From the NCBI RefSeq assembly GCF_001506165.1, contig NZ_CP011427.1, positions 2,170,001-2,234,000 on the forward strand: DNA of 64,000 nucleotides, read 5' to 3'. Numbering within the stretch: the stretch's first letter is position 1; the number at the start of each line of letters is the position of its first letter. The DNA comes from Pantoea vagans. GTDB taxonomy: Bacteria; Pseudomonadota; Gammaproteobacteria; Enterobacterales; Enterobacteriaceae. Shown one piece after another: positions 1-9,156 of this stretch. The translations under genes were made by a program, and so were the position numbers. The notes under the pieces were generated by a model that had not been told where the DNA came from, did not search any database, and saw only the letters and a list, made by a program, of their open reading frames with translations.

Positions 1-941
1 CGGGTGATCAGCACTACGTCTGTGACTTCGGTAAATTTCGGTGGCTCTTCACCTTTGGTCACCCAGTTGTAGAGCATCTGGCTGCTCTTATAACCGTGCA
101 CATCCGGGCTAGGCAGCAGCGATCCGTAGAATCCGGTGGGTGCGCCTTTTGACAGTTCACTGACCGCATCCACGCCGTTGATACCAATGCCAATCACGTC
201 AGGAGCTTTAAAGCCTTGCCCCTCAGTCGCACGCACGCCGCCCAACACGGTGTTGTCATTCATGCCGACAATCAGCCAGTGTTTGACTTCTGGATGCTGC
301 ACCAACAGCGAGTTACCGGCATCAAAGGCGCCAGGAATATCATTCGATTTGGTGGGTACCTGATAGATCTGTTTTTCCGGGAAGCCGGCTGCTTTCAACG
401 CATCCATCGAGCCGCCAGTACGACGACGCGCGGTATCCAGTTCGTTTGCAGTGATCGCCATCACGCCGGTCTCTTTCACATCCCAACCGCGTTTTTGCAT
501 CTCTTTATACAGCTCCTGCCCCTGACGCTCGCCAATCTTGGTCGCGGCCATCATCACCAGCGGCACGGTATCCATTGGCTTGCCTTTAGCAGTGACGAAC
601 TGGTCATCTACCGCGATGACTTTCAGGCCATAACCACGCGCTTTGGCGGCAATGGCGGAGCCTAACTTGGGATCGGGCGTGCAGATCACGAAACCTTTGG
701 CACCGCTCGCCGCCAGGCTATCGATGGCATTCAGCGTTTTTTCGCCATCCGGTACCGCGATTTTGATGACCTCAAAGCCGAGATCTTTGCCCGCTTTGTC
801 GGCGAATTTCCATTCAGTCTGGAACCAAGGTTCCTCCGGTTGTTTAACGAGGAAACCGAGTTTCATGGTCTCGGCGATAGCGGATTGTGACATAACCGCG
901 GCGAGACCTACCGCCGCCAGCGCTTTAGTGAATTTATGCAT
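1..941 (-). CDS. araF: L-arabinose ABC transporter periplasmic binding protein AraF (C-terminus cut by window edge)
   Basis: Translating the minus strand from the ATG at 941 gives about 313 residues without a stop, running off the left edge. It opens MHKFTKALAAVGLAAVMSQS with a signal peptide ending near AIA, followed by a type 1 periplasmic sugar-binding fold (KLGFLVKQPEEPWFQTEW, then DNTVLGGVRATEGQGF near the C-terminus). From memory it is near-identical to E. coli AraF (329 residues), so roughly 16 residues are missing. A GGAGAG ribosome site precedes the ATG. AraF binds L-arabinose in the periplasm and delivers it to the AraGH importer; araG and araH presumably lie beyond the left edge. 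It is divergent from araB, unlike E. coli where araFGH is a separate locus. Confidence 0.95.
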   Translation of the reverse strand, partial: MHKFTKALAAVGLAAVMSQSAIAETMKLGFLVKQPEEPWFQTEWKFADKAGKDLGFEVIKIAVPDGEKTLNAIDSLAASGAKGFVICTPDPKLGSAIAAKARGYGLKVIAVDDQFVTAKGKPMDTVPLVMMAATKIGERQGQELYKEMQKRGWDVKETGVMAITANELDTARRRTGGSMDALKAAGFPEKQIYQVPTKSNDIPGAFDAGNSLLVQHPEVKHWLIVGMNDNTVLGGVRATEGQGFKAPDVIGIGINGVDAVSELSKGAPTGFYGSLLPSPDVHGYKSSQMLYNWVTKGEEPPKFTEVTDVVLIT

Positions 942-1307
942 GATGCTCTCCGGCACAATGGTGTTTTATCGCTGTTAATAACGAATCGGTGTAAACGCTA
1001 CCAATCAGATTTCACGTTCGGGTACAGCGCAAAATCAGCGCGTTAGCTCAAGGTTTGTACAAAGGCTGTGCAAACGCTGGGCTAGTTGTAGCGGGAATGG
1101 AAAGGAAAAATGTAGAGCGGTATCACATCCCAAAACGATGACAAAATCCTCCATATATTCAGCGAAATTAACCAGTCATTAACTTTTGCTGCCGATCACA
1201 CATCCTCGTCGATAGCAGAAAAGTGCATGTTCTCAGCCAGCGATGACTAACCGCTTAAACAGCCGCATTCCAGGATAGAGCCAGATAACTCACACAGGAG
1301 AATCCCA
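942..1307. promoter_or_regulatory. Divergent araF / araB control region
   Basis: This 366-bp spacer must carry promoters for both arabinose operons and no ORF was supported in it. A sequence resembling an AraC half-site (TAGCAGAAAAGTGCAT, 1213-1228; E. coli araI1 has TAGCA followed by TCCAT) sits about 80 bp before araB. A second, weaker one reads on the minus strand near 1095-1116. A half CRP-like TCACA lies near 1195. No araC gene is visible. AraC/CRP control is an inference from the operon content; the individual sites are tentative. Confidence 0.45.
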
Positions 1308-2984
1308 ATGGGTGCTGGCGCCATAACAATTGGGCTGGATTTTGGCAGTGACTCGGTGCGTGCCCTCGCCGTGGAGTGCCACAGTGGTAAAGAGCTGGAA
1401 AAAGCCGTGGTGAACTATCCACGCTGGGCGAAGGGTGATTTCTGCGATGCGCACGCCAATCGCTTTCGCCATCATCCACAAGACTATATTGATGCGTTAG
1501 AACAGGCGGTAGTCGCGGTAGTGCAAGCGTTATCACCGCAACAGCGTGCAGCTGTGGTCGGCATCGGCGTGGATTCCACGGGTTCCACCCCCGCACCGAT
1601 TGATCGTGAGGGCCAGGTTCTGGCGTTAAGACCGGAATTCGCCACCAACCCGAATGCCATGTTCGTATTGTGGAAAGATCACACCGCTATCGAAGAAGCG
1701 GAAGAGATTAACCAGCTGTGCCGTAACGGTCATTTCACTGATTACACCCGCTACATTGGCGGCGTGTACTCATCGGAGTGGTTCTGGGCCAAGATTCTGC
1801 ACGTGTCGCGCAGCGATGCTGCAGTGCGTGACGCGGCAGTGTCTTGGGTGGAACTGTGCGACTGGGTGCCCGCTTTGCTGAGCGGTAACACGGCACCAGC
1901 ACAGCTACGTCGTGGACGCTGCGCCGCCGGTCACAAATCGCTTTGGCATCCTGAATGGGGTGGCTTACCACCCGCCGATTTTTTCCGCGCCCTCGATCCA
2001 CTGCTGGTTGAGCAACTCGATTCTCCGCTGTTTACCGATACCTATACCGCCGATGTGCCGGTCGGCACGCTCTCTGCTGAGTGGTCGCAGCGTTTGGGAT
2101 TATCGCAACAGGTGATCCTGTCTGGCGGCGCATTTGATTGCCACATGGGAGCGGTAGGCGCGGGCGCACAGCCTTATACCTTGGTGAAGGTGATTGGCAC
2201 TTCCACCTGCGACATCCTGATAGCTGATAGCGAAAAAGTCGGTGACCGCGCGATTAAAGGTATTTGCGGCCAGGTAGACGGCAGCGTGATGCCGGGTGCT
2301 ATCGGCTGTGAGGCGGGCCAGTCCGCATTTGGCGATATATACGCCTGGTTTAGTCGCCTGCTCGGCTGGCCATTGCAGCAGGCCGTGGCGCGTCATCCCG
2401 AATTACAACCTCAGCTAGCCGCAATGCAACAGGATTTAATCCGCTCATTGACCGAAGCCTGGGCCGCCGACCCGCAGTTAGACCATCTGCCGGTGATCCT
2501 TGACTGGTTCAATGGTCGCCGCACGCCGGATGCCAATCAGCGTTTGAAAGGGGTGATCACTGACCTGAATCTGGGCACCGATGCCCCCGCACTGTTTGGC
2601 GGCCTGGTCGCCGCCACCGCCTTTGGCGCACGCGCCATCATGGAGTGTTTCGAACAGCAGCAGATCCCGGTGGAGAGCATCCTGACGCTTGGCGGTATTG
2701 CGCGTAAATCTCCCGCCATCATGCAGGCGTGCTGCGATGTGATGAACCGACCCTTGGATATTGTCGCCTCCGATGAGTGCTGCGCCTTAGGTGCGGCCAT
2801 TTTTGCCGCCGTGGCTGCCGGAGTGCATGCCGATGTGCCTGCTGCCCAGCAGGTCATGGCCAGCCCTATTGCCGTGACATTGCAGCCCAACAGCCTGCGC
2901 GTAGCGGGCTATCAGCAACTTTATCAACGTTATCAAAACTGGTGCCAGGCTGCTGAACCGCAGTACGCCGCATCCGCCAAGTAA
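1308..2984 (+). CDS. araB: Ribulokinase AraB
   Basis: 558 residues, close to E. coli AraB (566). It phosphorylates L-ribulose to L-ribulose 5-phosphate with ATP, the second step of arabinose use. The FGGY-kinase fold shows in the N-terminal [19 protein letters not shown] (ATP-binding loop), [13 protein letters not shown] near residue 85, the [18 protein letters not shown] stretch near 270-290 and a C-terminal [23 protein letters not shown] precedes the ATG at 1308. It is the first gene of an araBA pair, with 10 bp to araA, and is presumably arabinose induced. Confidence 0.96.
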   Translation: MGAGAITIGLDFGSDSVRALAVECHSGKELEKAVVNYPRWAKGDFCDAHANRFRHHPQDYIDALEQAVVAVVQALSPQQRAAVVGIGVDSTGSTPAPIDREGQVLALRPEFATNPNAMFVLWKDHTAIEEAEEINQLCRNGHFTDYTRYIGGVYSSEWFWAKILHVSRSDAAVRDAAVSWVELCDWVPALLSGNTAPAQLRRGRCAAGHKSLWHPEWGGLPPADFFRALDPLLVEQLDSPLFTDTYTADVPVGTLSAEWSQRLGLSQQVILSGGAFDCHMGAVGAGAQPYTLVKVIGTSTCDILIADSEKVGDRAIKGICGQVDGSVMPGAIGCEAGQSAFGDIYAWFSRLLGWPLQQAVARHPELQPQLAAMQQDLIRSLTEAWAADPQLDHLPVILDWFNGRRTPDANQRLKGVITDLNLGTDAPALFGGLVAATAFGARAIMECFEQQQIPVESILTLGGIARKSPAIMQACCDVMNRPLDIVASDECCALGAAIFAAVAAGVHADVPAAQQVMASPIAVTLQPNSLRVAGYQQLYQRYQNWCQAAEPQYAASAK

Positions 2985-2994
2985 GGAGCAGTAA

Positions 2995-4485
2995 ATGGAA
3001 CAGAACGTTTGGTTTGTGATTGGTACTCAGCACCTCTACGGAGCGGAAACCTTGCGCCAGGTGGAGCAGCACGCCCGCCAGGTAATGGACGGCCTGAATC
3101 AGGCAGGTAATTTACCGGTGCCGCTGGTGTTGAAACCGTTGGTGAAATCTCCAGATGAAGCGCTCGCGCTGTGCCGCGAAGCCAATCACGATAATCAATG
3201 CGCCGGTATCATTACCTGGTTGCATACTTTCTCTCCCGCCAAGATGTGGATTGGCGGCCTGAGCATCCTGAATAAACCGCTGCTGCAATTCCATACCCAG
3301 TTCAACGCGGAGATTCCGTGGGACAGCATGGATATGGATTTTATGAACCTCAACCAAACCGCTCACGGCGGCCGTGAGTTTGGCTTTATTGGCGCCCGCA
3401 TGGGCTTACAGCACAGCGTGGTGACCGGCCACTGGCAGGATAAAACCAGCCAGCAACGCATCGCGCGCTGGATCAATGCCGCACTGGCCAGGCAGGCGAG
3501 CCAGCAGCTGAAAGTGGCGCGCTTCGGCGACAATATGCGTGAAGTGGCCGTTACCGAAGGCGATAAAGTCGCCGCACAGATTCAGTTCGGCTATTCGGTC
3601 AATGGCTGGGGTGTCGGCGATCTGGTCGAGGTGGTGAACAGCGTGAGCGAGGGGGAAGTGAGCGCGCTGATTGACGAATATGAGAGTCAGTATCTGTTCA
3701 GCGAAGCCGCATCAGTTAATGGCGATAAGCGGCAGAACGTATTGGATGCCGCGCGCATCGAACTGGGCCTGAAACGTTTCCTCGATGCAGAGGGCTGTAA
3801 AGCGTTCACCACCAACTTCCAGACTTTGCATGGCATGACACAGTTGCCCGGTTTAGCGGTACAGCGCCTGATGGGGCAAGGTTATGGTTTTGCAGGTGAA
3901 GGTGACTGGAAAACGGCTGCACTGCTGCACATCCTGAAAGTCCAGGCCGGGGACCGTGCCGGTGGTACTTCGTTTATGGAGGATTACACCTACCACTTCT
4001 CACCGGGCAACGATCTGGTGTTAGGTTCGCATATGCTGGAAGTGTGTCCATCGATTGCCAAAGAGACCAAACCGCTAATAGATGTGCAGTTCCTTGGCAT
4101 CGGCGGCAAAGCTGACCCCGCGCGCATGATCTTTTCAACGCCAGCAGGTCGTGCGGTGAATGCCAGCGTGATCGATATGGGGGATCGCTTCCGTCTGCTG
4201 GTGAATGTAGTCGATGCCATTGAACAGCCAAAACCGCTGCCGAAATTGCCGGTTGCCCGCGCGCTGTGGCGTGCACAACCCTCGCTGGCGACCGCGTCTG
4301 AAGCCTGGATTTTGGCGGGCGGTGCCCATCATACGGTGTTTAGTCAGGCCTTAGATCTGGACGATATGTACCTGTACGGCGAGCTGAACGGCATTGAAGT
4401 GCTAGTGATCGATGAAGAGACACGTTTGCCCGCGTTTAAAGACGCACTGCGCTGGAACGAGGCGTATTACCGACTGGCACGGTGA
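2995..4485 (+). CDS. araA: L-arabinose isomerase AraA
   Basis: 496 residues (E. coli 500). It converts L-arabinose to L-ribulose in the cytoplasm and needs a divalent metal. Conserved blocks include [18 protein letters not shown] at the N-terminus, [35 protein letters not shown] and [13 protein letters not shown] (metal-site region), ending [18 protein letters not shown] lies just before the ATG. Its TGA falls inside the first copy of a four-copy octamer repeat. A rho-independent terminator follows at 4521-4548, so no araD is cotranscribed, unlike E. coli araBAD; the 4-epimerase must be encoded elsewhere or replaced. Confidence 0.97.
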   Translation: MEQNVWFVIGTQHLYGAETLRQVEQHARQVMDGLNQAGNLPVPLVLKPLVKSPDEALALCREANHDNQCAGIITWLHTFSPAKMWIGGLSILNKPLLQFHTQFNAEIPWDSMDMDFMNLNQTAHGGREFGFIGARMGLQHSVVTGHWQDKTSQQRIARWINAALARQASQQLKVARFGDNMREVAVTEGDKVAAQIQFGYSVNGWGVGDLVEVVNSVSEGEVSALIDEYESQYLFSEAASVNGDKRQNVLDAARIELGLKRFLDAEGCKAFTTNFQTLHGMTQLPGLAVQRLMGQGYGFAGEGDWKTAALLHILKVQAGDRAGGTSFMEDYTYHFSPGNDLVLGSHMLEVCPSIAKETKPLIDVQFLGIGGKADPARMIFSTPAGRAVNASVIDMGDRFRLLVNVVDAIEQPKPLPKLPVARALWRAQPSLATASEAWILAGGAHHTVFSQALDLDDMYLYGELNGIEVLVIDEETRLPAFKDALRWNEAYYRLAR

Positions 4486-4510
4486 TACGGTGATACGGTG
4501 ATACGGTGAT
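4479..4510 (+). repeat. Four perfect tandem copies of the octamer ACGGTGAT spanning the araA stop codon
   Basis: ACGGTGAT is repeated head to tail four times without mismatch. The araA TGA (4483-4485) lies in copy one, so each further copy supplies an extra TGA in a shifting frame. Because the unit is eight bases, slippage beyond the first copy would not change the protein. It is a simple local repeat just upstream of the terminator. Confidence 0.9.
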
Positions 4511-4520
4511 TTGATAAATG

Positions 4521-4548
4521 AAGCCGCGAAAGATTCGCGGCTTTTTAT
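4521..4548 (+). terminator. Rho-independent terminator of araBA
   Basis: Stem AGCCGCGAA / TTCGCGGCT with a 3-nt loop, followed by TTTTTATT. It closes the araBA transcript 36 bp after the araA stop. Confidence 0.9.
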
Positions 4549-4571
4549 TGGTTAAACCGTGCTGGTCAGTC

Positions 4572-4672
4572 AACAAAGGCGGGCGTTGCGTAAAGTCGGC
4601 GTGAATACATCCCTGTAGCCTCGACCGCCGCATCCCTGCGGCGGACGCTTTACTCCACTGCCCGCCTTTGTT
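4572..4672. repeat. Solitary ~100-bp palindromic intergenic element
   Basis: Outer arms ACAAAGGCGGGC (4573-4584) and GCCCGCCTTTGT (4660-4671) are perfect reverse complements. Inside lies CGACCGCCGCATCCCTGCGG, itself part of a small hairpin. On the opposite strand the core reads AAAGCGTCCGCCGC-n-GGGATGCGGCGG, the same core found four times in the adjacent tandem array, so this is an inverted relative of that repeat. No coding potential is seen. It resembles a REP/MITE-like extragenic palindrome; I cannot assign a named family. Confidence 0.75.
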
Positions 4673-4732
4673 TCCTTACTGAAAATCTCGTGCGTTTTGC
4701 TAAGTCATAAAAACCTGCCAGGAACGTCAACA

Positions 4733-5533
4733 CGATCTCGGGCCACAGCAATAACCATGCTTAAAGCCCCGTAAAGGCCATCCCGAAGAGCAAAGCGTCC
4801 GCCGCCGGGATGCGGCGGCCGATCTGCATGGATGCGAGATTCCTTTGCGATCGGGCTGGCCTTTATGGGGCCGTGCACGATACCCACAGCAAGCGCGGCC
4901 GATGCGCAATAAATTGCGCCACCAAAGTTGGAGAGAATACTGATGCCATCGCGGAATACAGCAATGACCATACTCAAAGCCCCGTGAAGGCCAGCCCGAA
5001 GAGCAAAGCGTCCGCCGCCGGGATGCGGCGGCCGATCTGCATGGATGCGAGATTCCTTTGCGATCGGGCTGGCCTTTATGGGGCCGTGCACGATACCCAC
5101 AGCAAGCGCGGCCGATGCGCAATAAATTGCGCCACCAAAGTTGGAGAGAATACTGATGCCATCGCGGAATACAGCAATGACCATACTCAAAGCCCCGTGA
5201 AGGCCAGCCCGAAGAGCAAAGCGTCCGCCGCCGGGATGCGGCGGCCGATCTGCATGGATGCGTGATTCCTTTGCGATCGGGCTGGCCTTTATGGGGCGAT
5301 GCACGATACCCACAGCAAGCGCGGCAGATGCGCAATTAATTGCGCCACCAAAGTTGGAGAGAATACTGATGCCATCGCGGACTACAGCAATAACCATGCT
5401 TAAAGCCCCGTAAAGGCCAGCCCGAAGAGCAAAGCGTCCGCCGCCGGGATGCGGCGGCCGATCTGCATGGATGCGTGATTCCTTTGCGATCGGGCTGGCC
5501 TTTATGGGGCCGGGCACGAGACCCATAGCACCC
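4733..5533. repeat. 213-bp tandem repeat array, about 3.8 copies
   Basis: The anchor AAAGCCCCGT begins at 4763, 4976, 5189 and 5402, an exact 213-bp period. Each unit contains a palindromic half (GGCCAGCCCGA ... TCGGGCTGGCC enclosing CCGCCGCCGGGATGCGGCGG) and a spacer half around CCAAAGTTGGAGAGAATACT. Copies 2 and 3 are almost identical, while copies 1 and 4 share ATAACCATGCTTAAAG, suggesting a recent duplication of the inner unit. Because 213 is a multiple of three, long repetitive ORFs run through on both strands (for example 4705-5568 minus, 287 codons), but their open state follows from the period and no known protein is recognised. I call it non-coding repeat with moderate confidence. 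Confidence 0.85.
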
Positions 5534-5552
5534 CAGCCAAACCCAGCAACAA

Positions 5553-5575
5553 GTGCGCATAAATGCACACCCTAC
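5553..5575. repeat. Short palindromic element (GTAGGGTG type)
   Basis: On the minus strand this reads GTAGGGTGTGCAT-TT-ATGCGCAC, an inverted repeat. It matches at 22 of 24 positions the palindrome interrupted by the insertion sequence near 24.06 and 25.36 kb, so it is a second member of the same dispersed family. Confidence 0.6.
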
Positions 5576-5587
5576 GAGGCCATACAC

Positions 5588-6574
5588 TCACGACGTCAGG
5601 CGTTTAACCGGTGCATTCTTCTGGCGATCCCACATCACGGTCAGCAAACGCTGCAACGCGATAAAGGCAAACAGCAGAATACCGATGGCAATCTTCGTCC
5701 ACCACGAACTCAGCGTCCCGTCGAAGTTAATCCAGGTCTGAATCAACCCCTGAATCAACACCCCAAACAGCGTGCCGAGCACCGTACCGACACCGCCCGA
5801 AAGAAGCGTACCGCCGATCACCACTGAGGCAATCGCATCCAACTCCACGCCCAAACCCGCCAGCGCATAACCTGCGGAGGTATAAATTGAAAACACAATC
5901 CCCGCTAAAGTCGCCAGTGTCGTCGAAAGCATATAAATCTTAATGGTGGTCGCTCGGGTGGACACTCCCATCAACTGTGCGGACGTCAAATTACCGCCGA
6001 TGGCATAAACCTGATTACCAAAACGGGTGCGATGCGCGAGGATAATTCCCCCCACCACGACCACCAGCATAATCACCGCCAACAGACTCAGCCTTCCACC
6101 GCCGGGTATCTTCCACGCCAGACTCGACAACGTGGTATACAGCGGATGATCGATAGGAATCGAGTTCTCCGACACCAGATAACTACAGCCGCGCAGGAAA
6201 AACATCCCGGCCAGGGTAATAATAAAAGCCGGGATCTTCAGGGCATCAATCAGCCACCCCATCATGGCGCCAAACAGTGCGCCCATCGCTAACACAATGG
6301 CGAACGCCAGAACCGGATCGACATGGTAATCGCCAATAATCCGCGCCAGAAACACCCCGCTAAAGGCGATAACGGCACCCACTGACAAATCAATCCCGCC
6401 GGACAAAATCACAAAGGTCATCCCCACTGCGATAATGCCCAAAAACGCATTATCGGTCAGGATATTGCAAATCACGCGCGTCGAGGCAAAGCCAGGAAAC
6501 TGACTCAGACAAAACAAATAACCGGCGACAAACACCAGCAGCGTAATCATCAAAGGCAGATGGCGTTTGATCAT
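5588..6574 (-). CDS. yjfF: Galactofuranose-type ABC transporter permease YjfF
   Basis: 328 residues from the ATG at 6574 (MIKRHLPLMITLLVFVAGYL), which matches the E. coli start; an in-frame upstream extension to 6634 lies inside ytfT. It has eight or more hydrophobic segments and the ribose/xylose-type permease signatures AVGMTFVILSGGIDLSVGAVIAFSG and a C-terminal IASVVIGGTLLSGGVGTVLG. It forms the inner-membrane channel with YtfT. The start overlaps the ytfT stop by 4 bp (ATGA), so translation is coupled. It is the last gene of ytfQRT-yjfF and runs towards the repeat island, with no clear terminator seen. Confidence 0.93.
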   Translation of the reverse strand: MIKRHLPLMITLLVFVAGYLFCLSQFPGFASTRVICNILTDNAFLGIIAVGMTFVILSGGIDLSVGAVIAFSGVFLARIIGDYHVDPVLAFAIVLAMGALFGAMMGWLIDALKIPAFIITLAGMFFLRGCSYLVSENSIPIDHPLYTTLSSLAWKIPGGGRLSLLAVIMLVVVVGGIILAHRTRFGNQVYAIGGNLTSAQLMGVSTRATTIKIYMLSTTLATLAGIVFSIYTSAGYALAGLGVELDAIASVVIGGTLLSGGVGTVLGTLFGVLIQGLIQTWINFDGTLSSWWTKIAIGILLFAFIALQRLLTVMWDRQKNAPVKRLTS

Positions 6575-7587
6575 TTTGGACGTCTCCCTTTCAGCATCGC
6601 GATAAAGCGCGGTGATTGCAGCAACAGCACGCACATCACCACCACGGCTTTCACCACCTGATTCAATTCAGGCGGGAAACCTGACAGCAAAATACCGGTA
6701 TTCATCGACTGAATAATCAACGCACCAATCAACGACAACACCAGATTAAAGCGCCCACCCATCAGCGATGCGCCGCCAATCACCACGGCCAGAATGGCAT
6801 CCAGCTCCAGCCACAGACCAGCGTTATTGGCATCCGCACCGCGAATATCTGCCGCCACAATCAATCCCGCCACGGCGGCACACACGCCGCTAATCGCATA
6901 GGTTGACATCACCACCAGCCAGCCGGTCACCCCTGCATTGCGCGCAGCGCGTAAGTTAATCCCCACCGCTTCAATAAACAGGCCAAGTGCGGTTTTGCGC
7001 GTCAGCAACCACACCAGCAATGCCACCAGCAAGGTAATCCATACCGGTACCGGCATCAGCCACAGCGAACCGCTACCAAACCAGCCCAGGCTATCACTGT
7101 TAAAGGTCACAATTTGCCCTTGGGTAATCAGCTGCGCTATACCACGCCCCGCCACCATCAAAATCAACGTGGCGACAAAGGGTTGAATCTTCAGCAGCGC
7201 CACCAAAACCCCATTCCACAAACCGCAGGCCAGCCCAGTACCCAGCGTAGCAAGGATAATAAAGCCCAGGCTGTGTCCTGCTACGGTCAGCGTGGCGGCG
7301 GTTGCGCCGGCAATCGCCATCACCGCGCCGACTGACAAATCGATGCCGCCAGTCGCGATCACCAACGTCATACCAATGGCCAAAAGCGCAACCGGTGCCG
7401 CGCGATTGAGGATATCGATCGGACTACCGAATAAACGGCCCTCCTGCACATGGATGGCAAAAAAATTGTTCGCCACCAGGCTATCCACCAGCAGCACCAA
7501 AATCAGTGCGGCAATCTGTGGCATGCCAGGCGGCAACTTCGGCTTACGCCGTTCGGGTTTAGGCTGTGTCATAGGCGATTCAAGCAT
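6571..7587 (-). CDS. ytfT: Galactofuranose-type ABC transporter permease YtfT
   Basis: 338 residues (E. coli about 341). Shows RAAPVALLAIGMTLVIATGGIDLSVGAVMAIAG and LWLELDAILAVVIGGASLMGGRFN, both diagnostic of the BPD_transp_2 permease family, with multiple membrane spans. The ATG at 7587 has GGAGGAG upstream and overlaps the end of ytfR by 8 bp. It partners YjfF as the second half of the channel. Start confidence is good; an internal ATG at 7572 is a weaker alternative. Confidence 0.93.
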   Translation of the reverse strand: MLESPMTQPKPERRKPKLPPGMPQIAALILVLLVDSLVANNFFAIHVQEGRLFGSPIDILNRAAPVALLAIGMTLVIATGGIDLSVGAVMAIAGATAATLTVAGHSLGFIILATLGTGLACGLWNGVLVALLKIQPFVATLILMVAGRGIAQLITQGQIVTFNSDSLGWFGSGSLWLMPVPVWITLLVALLVWLLTRKTALGLFIEAVGINLRAARNAGVTGWLVVMSTYAISGVCAAVAGLIVAADIRGADANNAGLWLELDAILAVVIGGASLMGGRFNLVLSLIGALIIQSMNTGILLSGFPPELNQVVKAVVVMCVLLLQSPRFIAMLKGRRPK

Positions 7588-9100
7588 GTTGTGCTCCTCC
7601 GTCAGCGATGGCGTTAACGATCGACGCCACCGACAGCTGCTCCAGCGGGATTTCGGCCACTTGCTTCAGATCGCGCATGATCAACACACGATCGGCGTAG
7701 CCCACCAGTTCTTCCAGTTCAGAGGAAATAACTAACAGCGCCAGTCCATCGGCGCACAGGGATTCAATTAAGCGAATAATCTCGGCGTGCGCTCCCACAT
7801 CGATACCGCGTGTAGGTTCGTCGAGGATCAAAAATTGTGGCTTGGTCACCAGCCAGCGTGACAGCAACACCTTCTGCTGATTCCCCCCCGACAGCAGCTC
7901 TACCGGCTGATCGGGGTGCGGCGTGCGGATACCGAGACTTTTAATAAAACGTTCGGCTATCGCCTGTTGTTCACGGCGCTTGATCGGTCGCAGCCAGCCG
8001 CGCTGAGCCTGCAACGCCAGAATGATATTCTCGCGCACGCTGGCCGCACCGATAATGCCGTCGGTTTTGCGATCTTCCGGGCAAAAGCCCATGCCAAGAT
8101 GCGAAGCTTTCGCCGGGGTGCGAATGTGCTGCACTTTCCCTTTGATTTTTGCCGTACCGCGATCGGCACGACGAATACCGAACAGCACTTCAGCGGTTTC
8201 AGTTCGACCCGAACCGAGTAATCCGGCCAAACCGACCACTTCACCCGGTCGAACCTGCAAGTTAAACGGCTCGATGGTGCCCTTCTTGCCGTAATCTTCA
8301 AATTCCACCACCGGTTGATTGCTGCGCAGAGTACTGCCCTGTCGCTGCAATGCGGTTTCCAGCAGTTCGCGGCCCAGCATCAGTTTGATCAGATCAATTT
8401 GCGGCAGCGATGCCGTCTCGCGCGTCGCGATAAACTGACCATTGCGCAGCACCGTGATACGGTCGGTAATGCGATACACCTGGTCTAAAAAGTGCGTAAC
8501 AAAAATCAGGCTCATCCCTTTGGCTCTTAACTGCGCCATCAGAGTAAAAAGCATCTCCACTTCACTGGCATCGAGGCTGGCGGTAGGTTCATCGAGAATC
8601 AACACCTGTGCCGACAGATCCACCGCGCGACAAATCGCAATAATTTGCTGCATCGCCACCGAGTAATGCCCCAGCGGACGTGTCACATCCAGTGCAAAGC
8701 CGTAATTACGCATCAGTGCATCGGCATCGCGCACCATTCGCTTGCGATCAATCATGCCGAATCGGCGTGGCTCACGGCCAATATAGAGATTGTCTGCCAC
8801 CGACATGTTCGGCAGCAGGTTCACTTCTTGATACACGGTGCCAATGCCCATCTGCTGAGCTTCGGCCGTGTTGTGCGGGGAAATGGTTTTGCCATTCAGT
8901 GTAATGGTGCCAGCATCACGGGTGTAAACACCGGTCAATACTTTAATCAGTGTGGATTTTCCCGCACCGTTTTCACCCAGCAGCGCCATGATCTCGCCTT
9001 TGCGAATACTGAACGAAACATTATCCAGCGCTTTAACACCGGGAAAACCTTTGCTGATGCCTTGCAGCGTCAGGAGTGCGGATTCATCGGAGGTGCTCAT
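7580..9100 (-). CDS. ytfR: Galactofuranose-type ABC transporter ATPase YtfR
   Basis: 506 residues with two ABC ATPase domains, as in the ribose/arabinose importer class. Domain 1 has Walker A GENGAGKST (near 42-50) and Walker B VLILDEPTASLD. Domain 2 has the degenerate GLLGSGRTET loop, LSGGNQQKVLLSRWL and FLILDEPTRGIDVGAH. It powers import from the cytoplasmic side. It is separated from ytfQ by a 56-bp gap containing a hairpin that should lower its expression relative to the binding protein. Confidence 0.94.
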   Translation of the reverse strand: MSTSDESALLTLQGISKGFPGVKALDNVSFSIRKGEIMALLGENGAGKSTLIKVLTGVYTRDAGTITLNGKTISPHNTAEAQQMGIGTVYQEVNLLPNMSVADNLYIGREPRRFGMIDRKRMVRDADALMRNYGFALDVTRPLGHYSVAMQQIIAICRAVDLSAQVLILDEPTASLDASEVEMLFTLMAQLRAKGMSLIFVTHFLDQVYRITDRITVLRNGQFIATRETASLPQIDLIKLMLGRELLETALQRQGSTLRSNQPVVEFEDYGKKGTIEPFNLQVRPGEVVGLAGLLGSGRTETAEVLFGIRRADRGTAKIKGKVQHIRTPAKASHLGMGFCPEDRKTDGIIGAASVRENIILALQAQRGWLRPIKRREQQAIAERFIKSLGIRTPHPDQPVELLSGGNQQKVLLSRWLVTKPQFLILDEPTRGIDVGAHAEIIRLIESLCADGLALLVISSELEELVGYADRVLIMRDLKQVAEIPLEQLSVASIVNAIADGGAQHA

Positions 9101-9125
9101 CAGGTTCTACCTCGCCTTACGTCAT

Positions 9126-9149
9126 GAAAAACCGCCCCGAAGGGCGGCT
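9126..9149 (-). terminator. Leaky terminator between ytfQ and ytfR
   Basis: Read on the minus strand: GCCGCCC-TTCG-GGGCGGT followed by TTTT. The UUCG tetraloop gives a very stable stem. It lies 8 bp after the ytfQ stop and before ytfR. Such intercistronic hairpins commonly set a high binding-protein to ATPase ratio; partial read-through is inferred because no separate promoter for ytfR was found. Confidence 0.8.
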
Positions 9150-9156
9150 GCGGGGA

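Noticed and set aside
4733..5533. CRISPR array
   Set aside because: The 213-bp unit has no short repeat/unique spacer pattern and no cas genes are near.
4705..5568. 287-codon repetitive ORF on the minus strand, and a 151-codon ORF on the plus strand, through the tandem array
   Set aside because: They are open because the repeat period is a multiple of three; both strands are open, there is no recognised domain, and the palindromic core points to a non-coding element.
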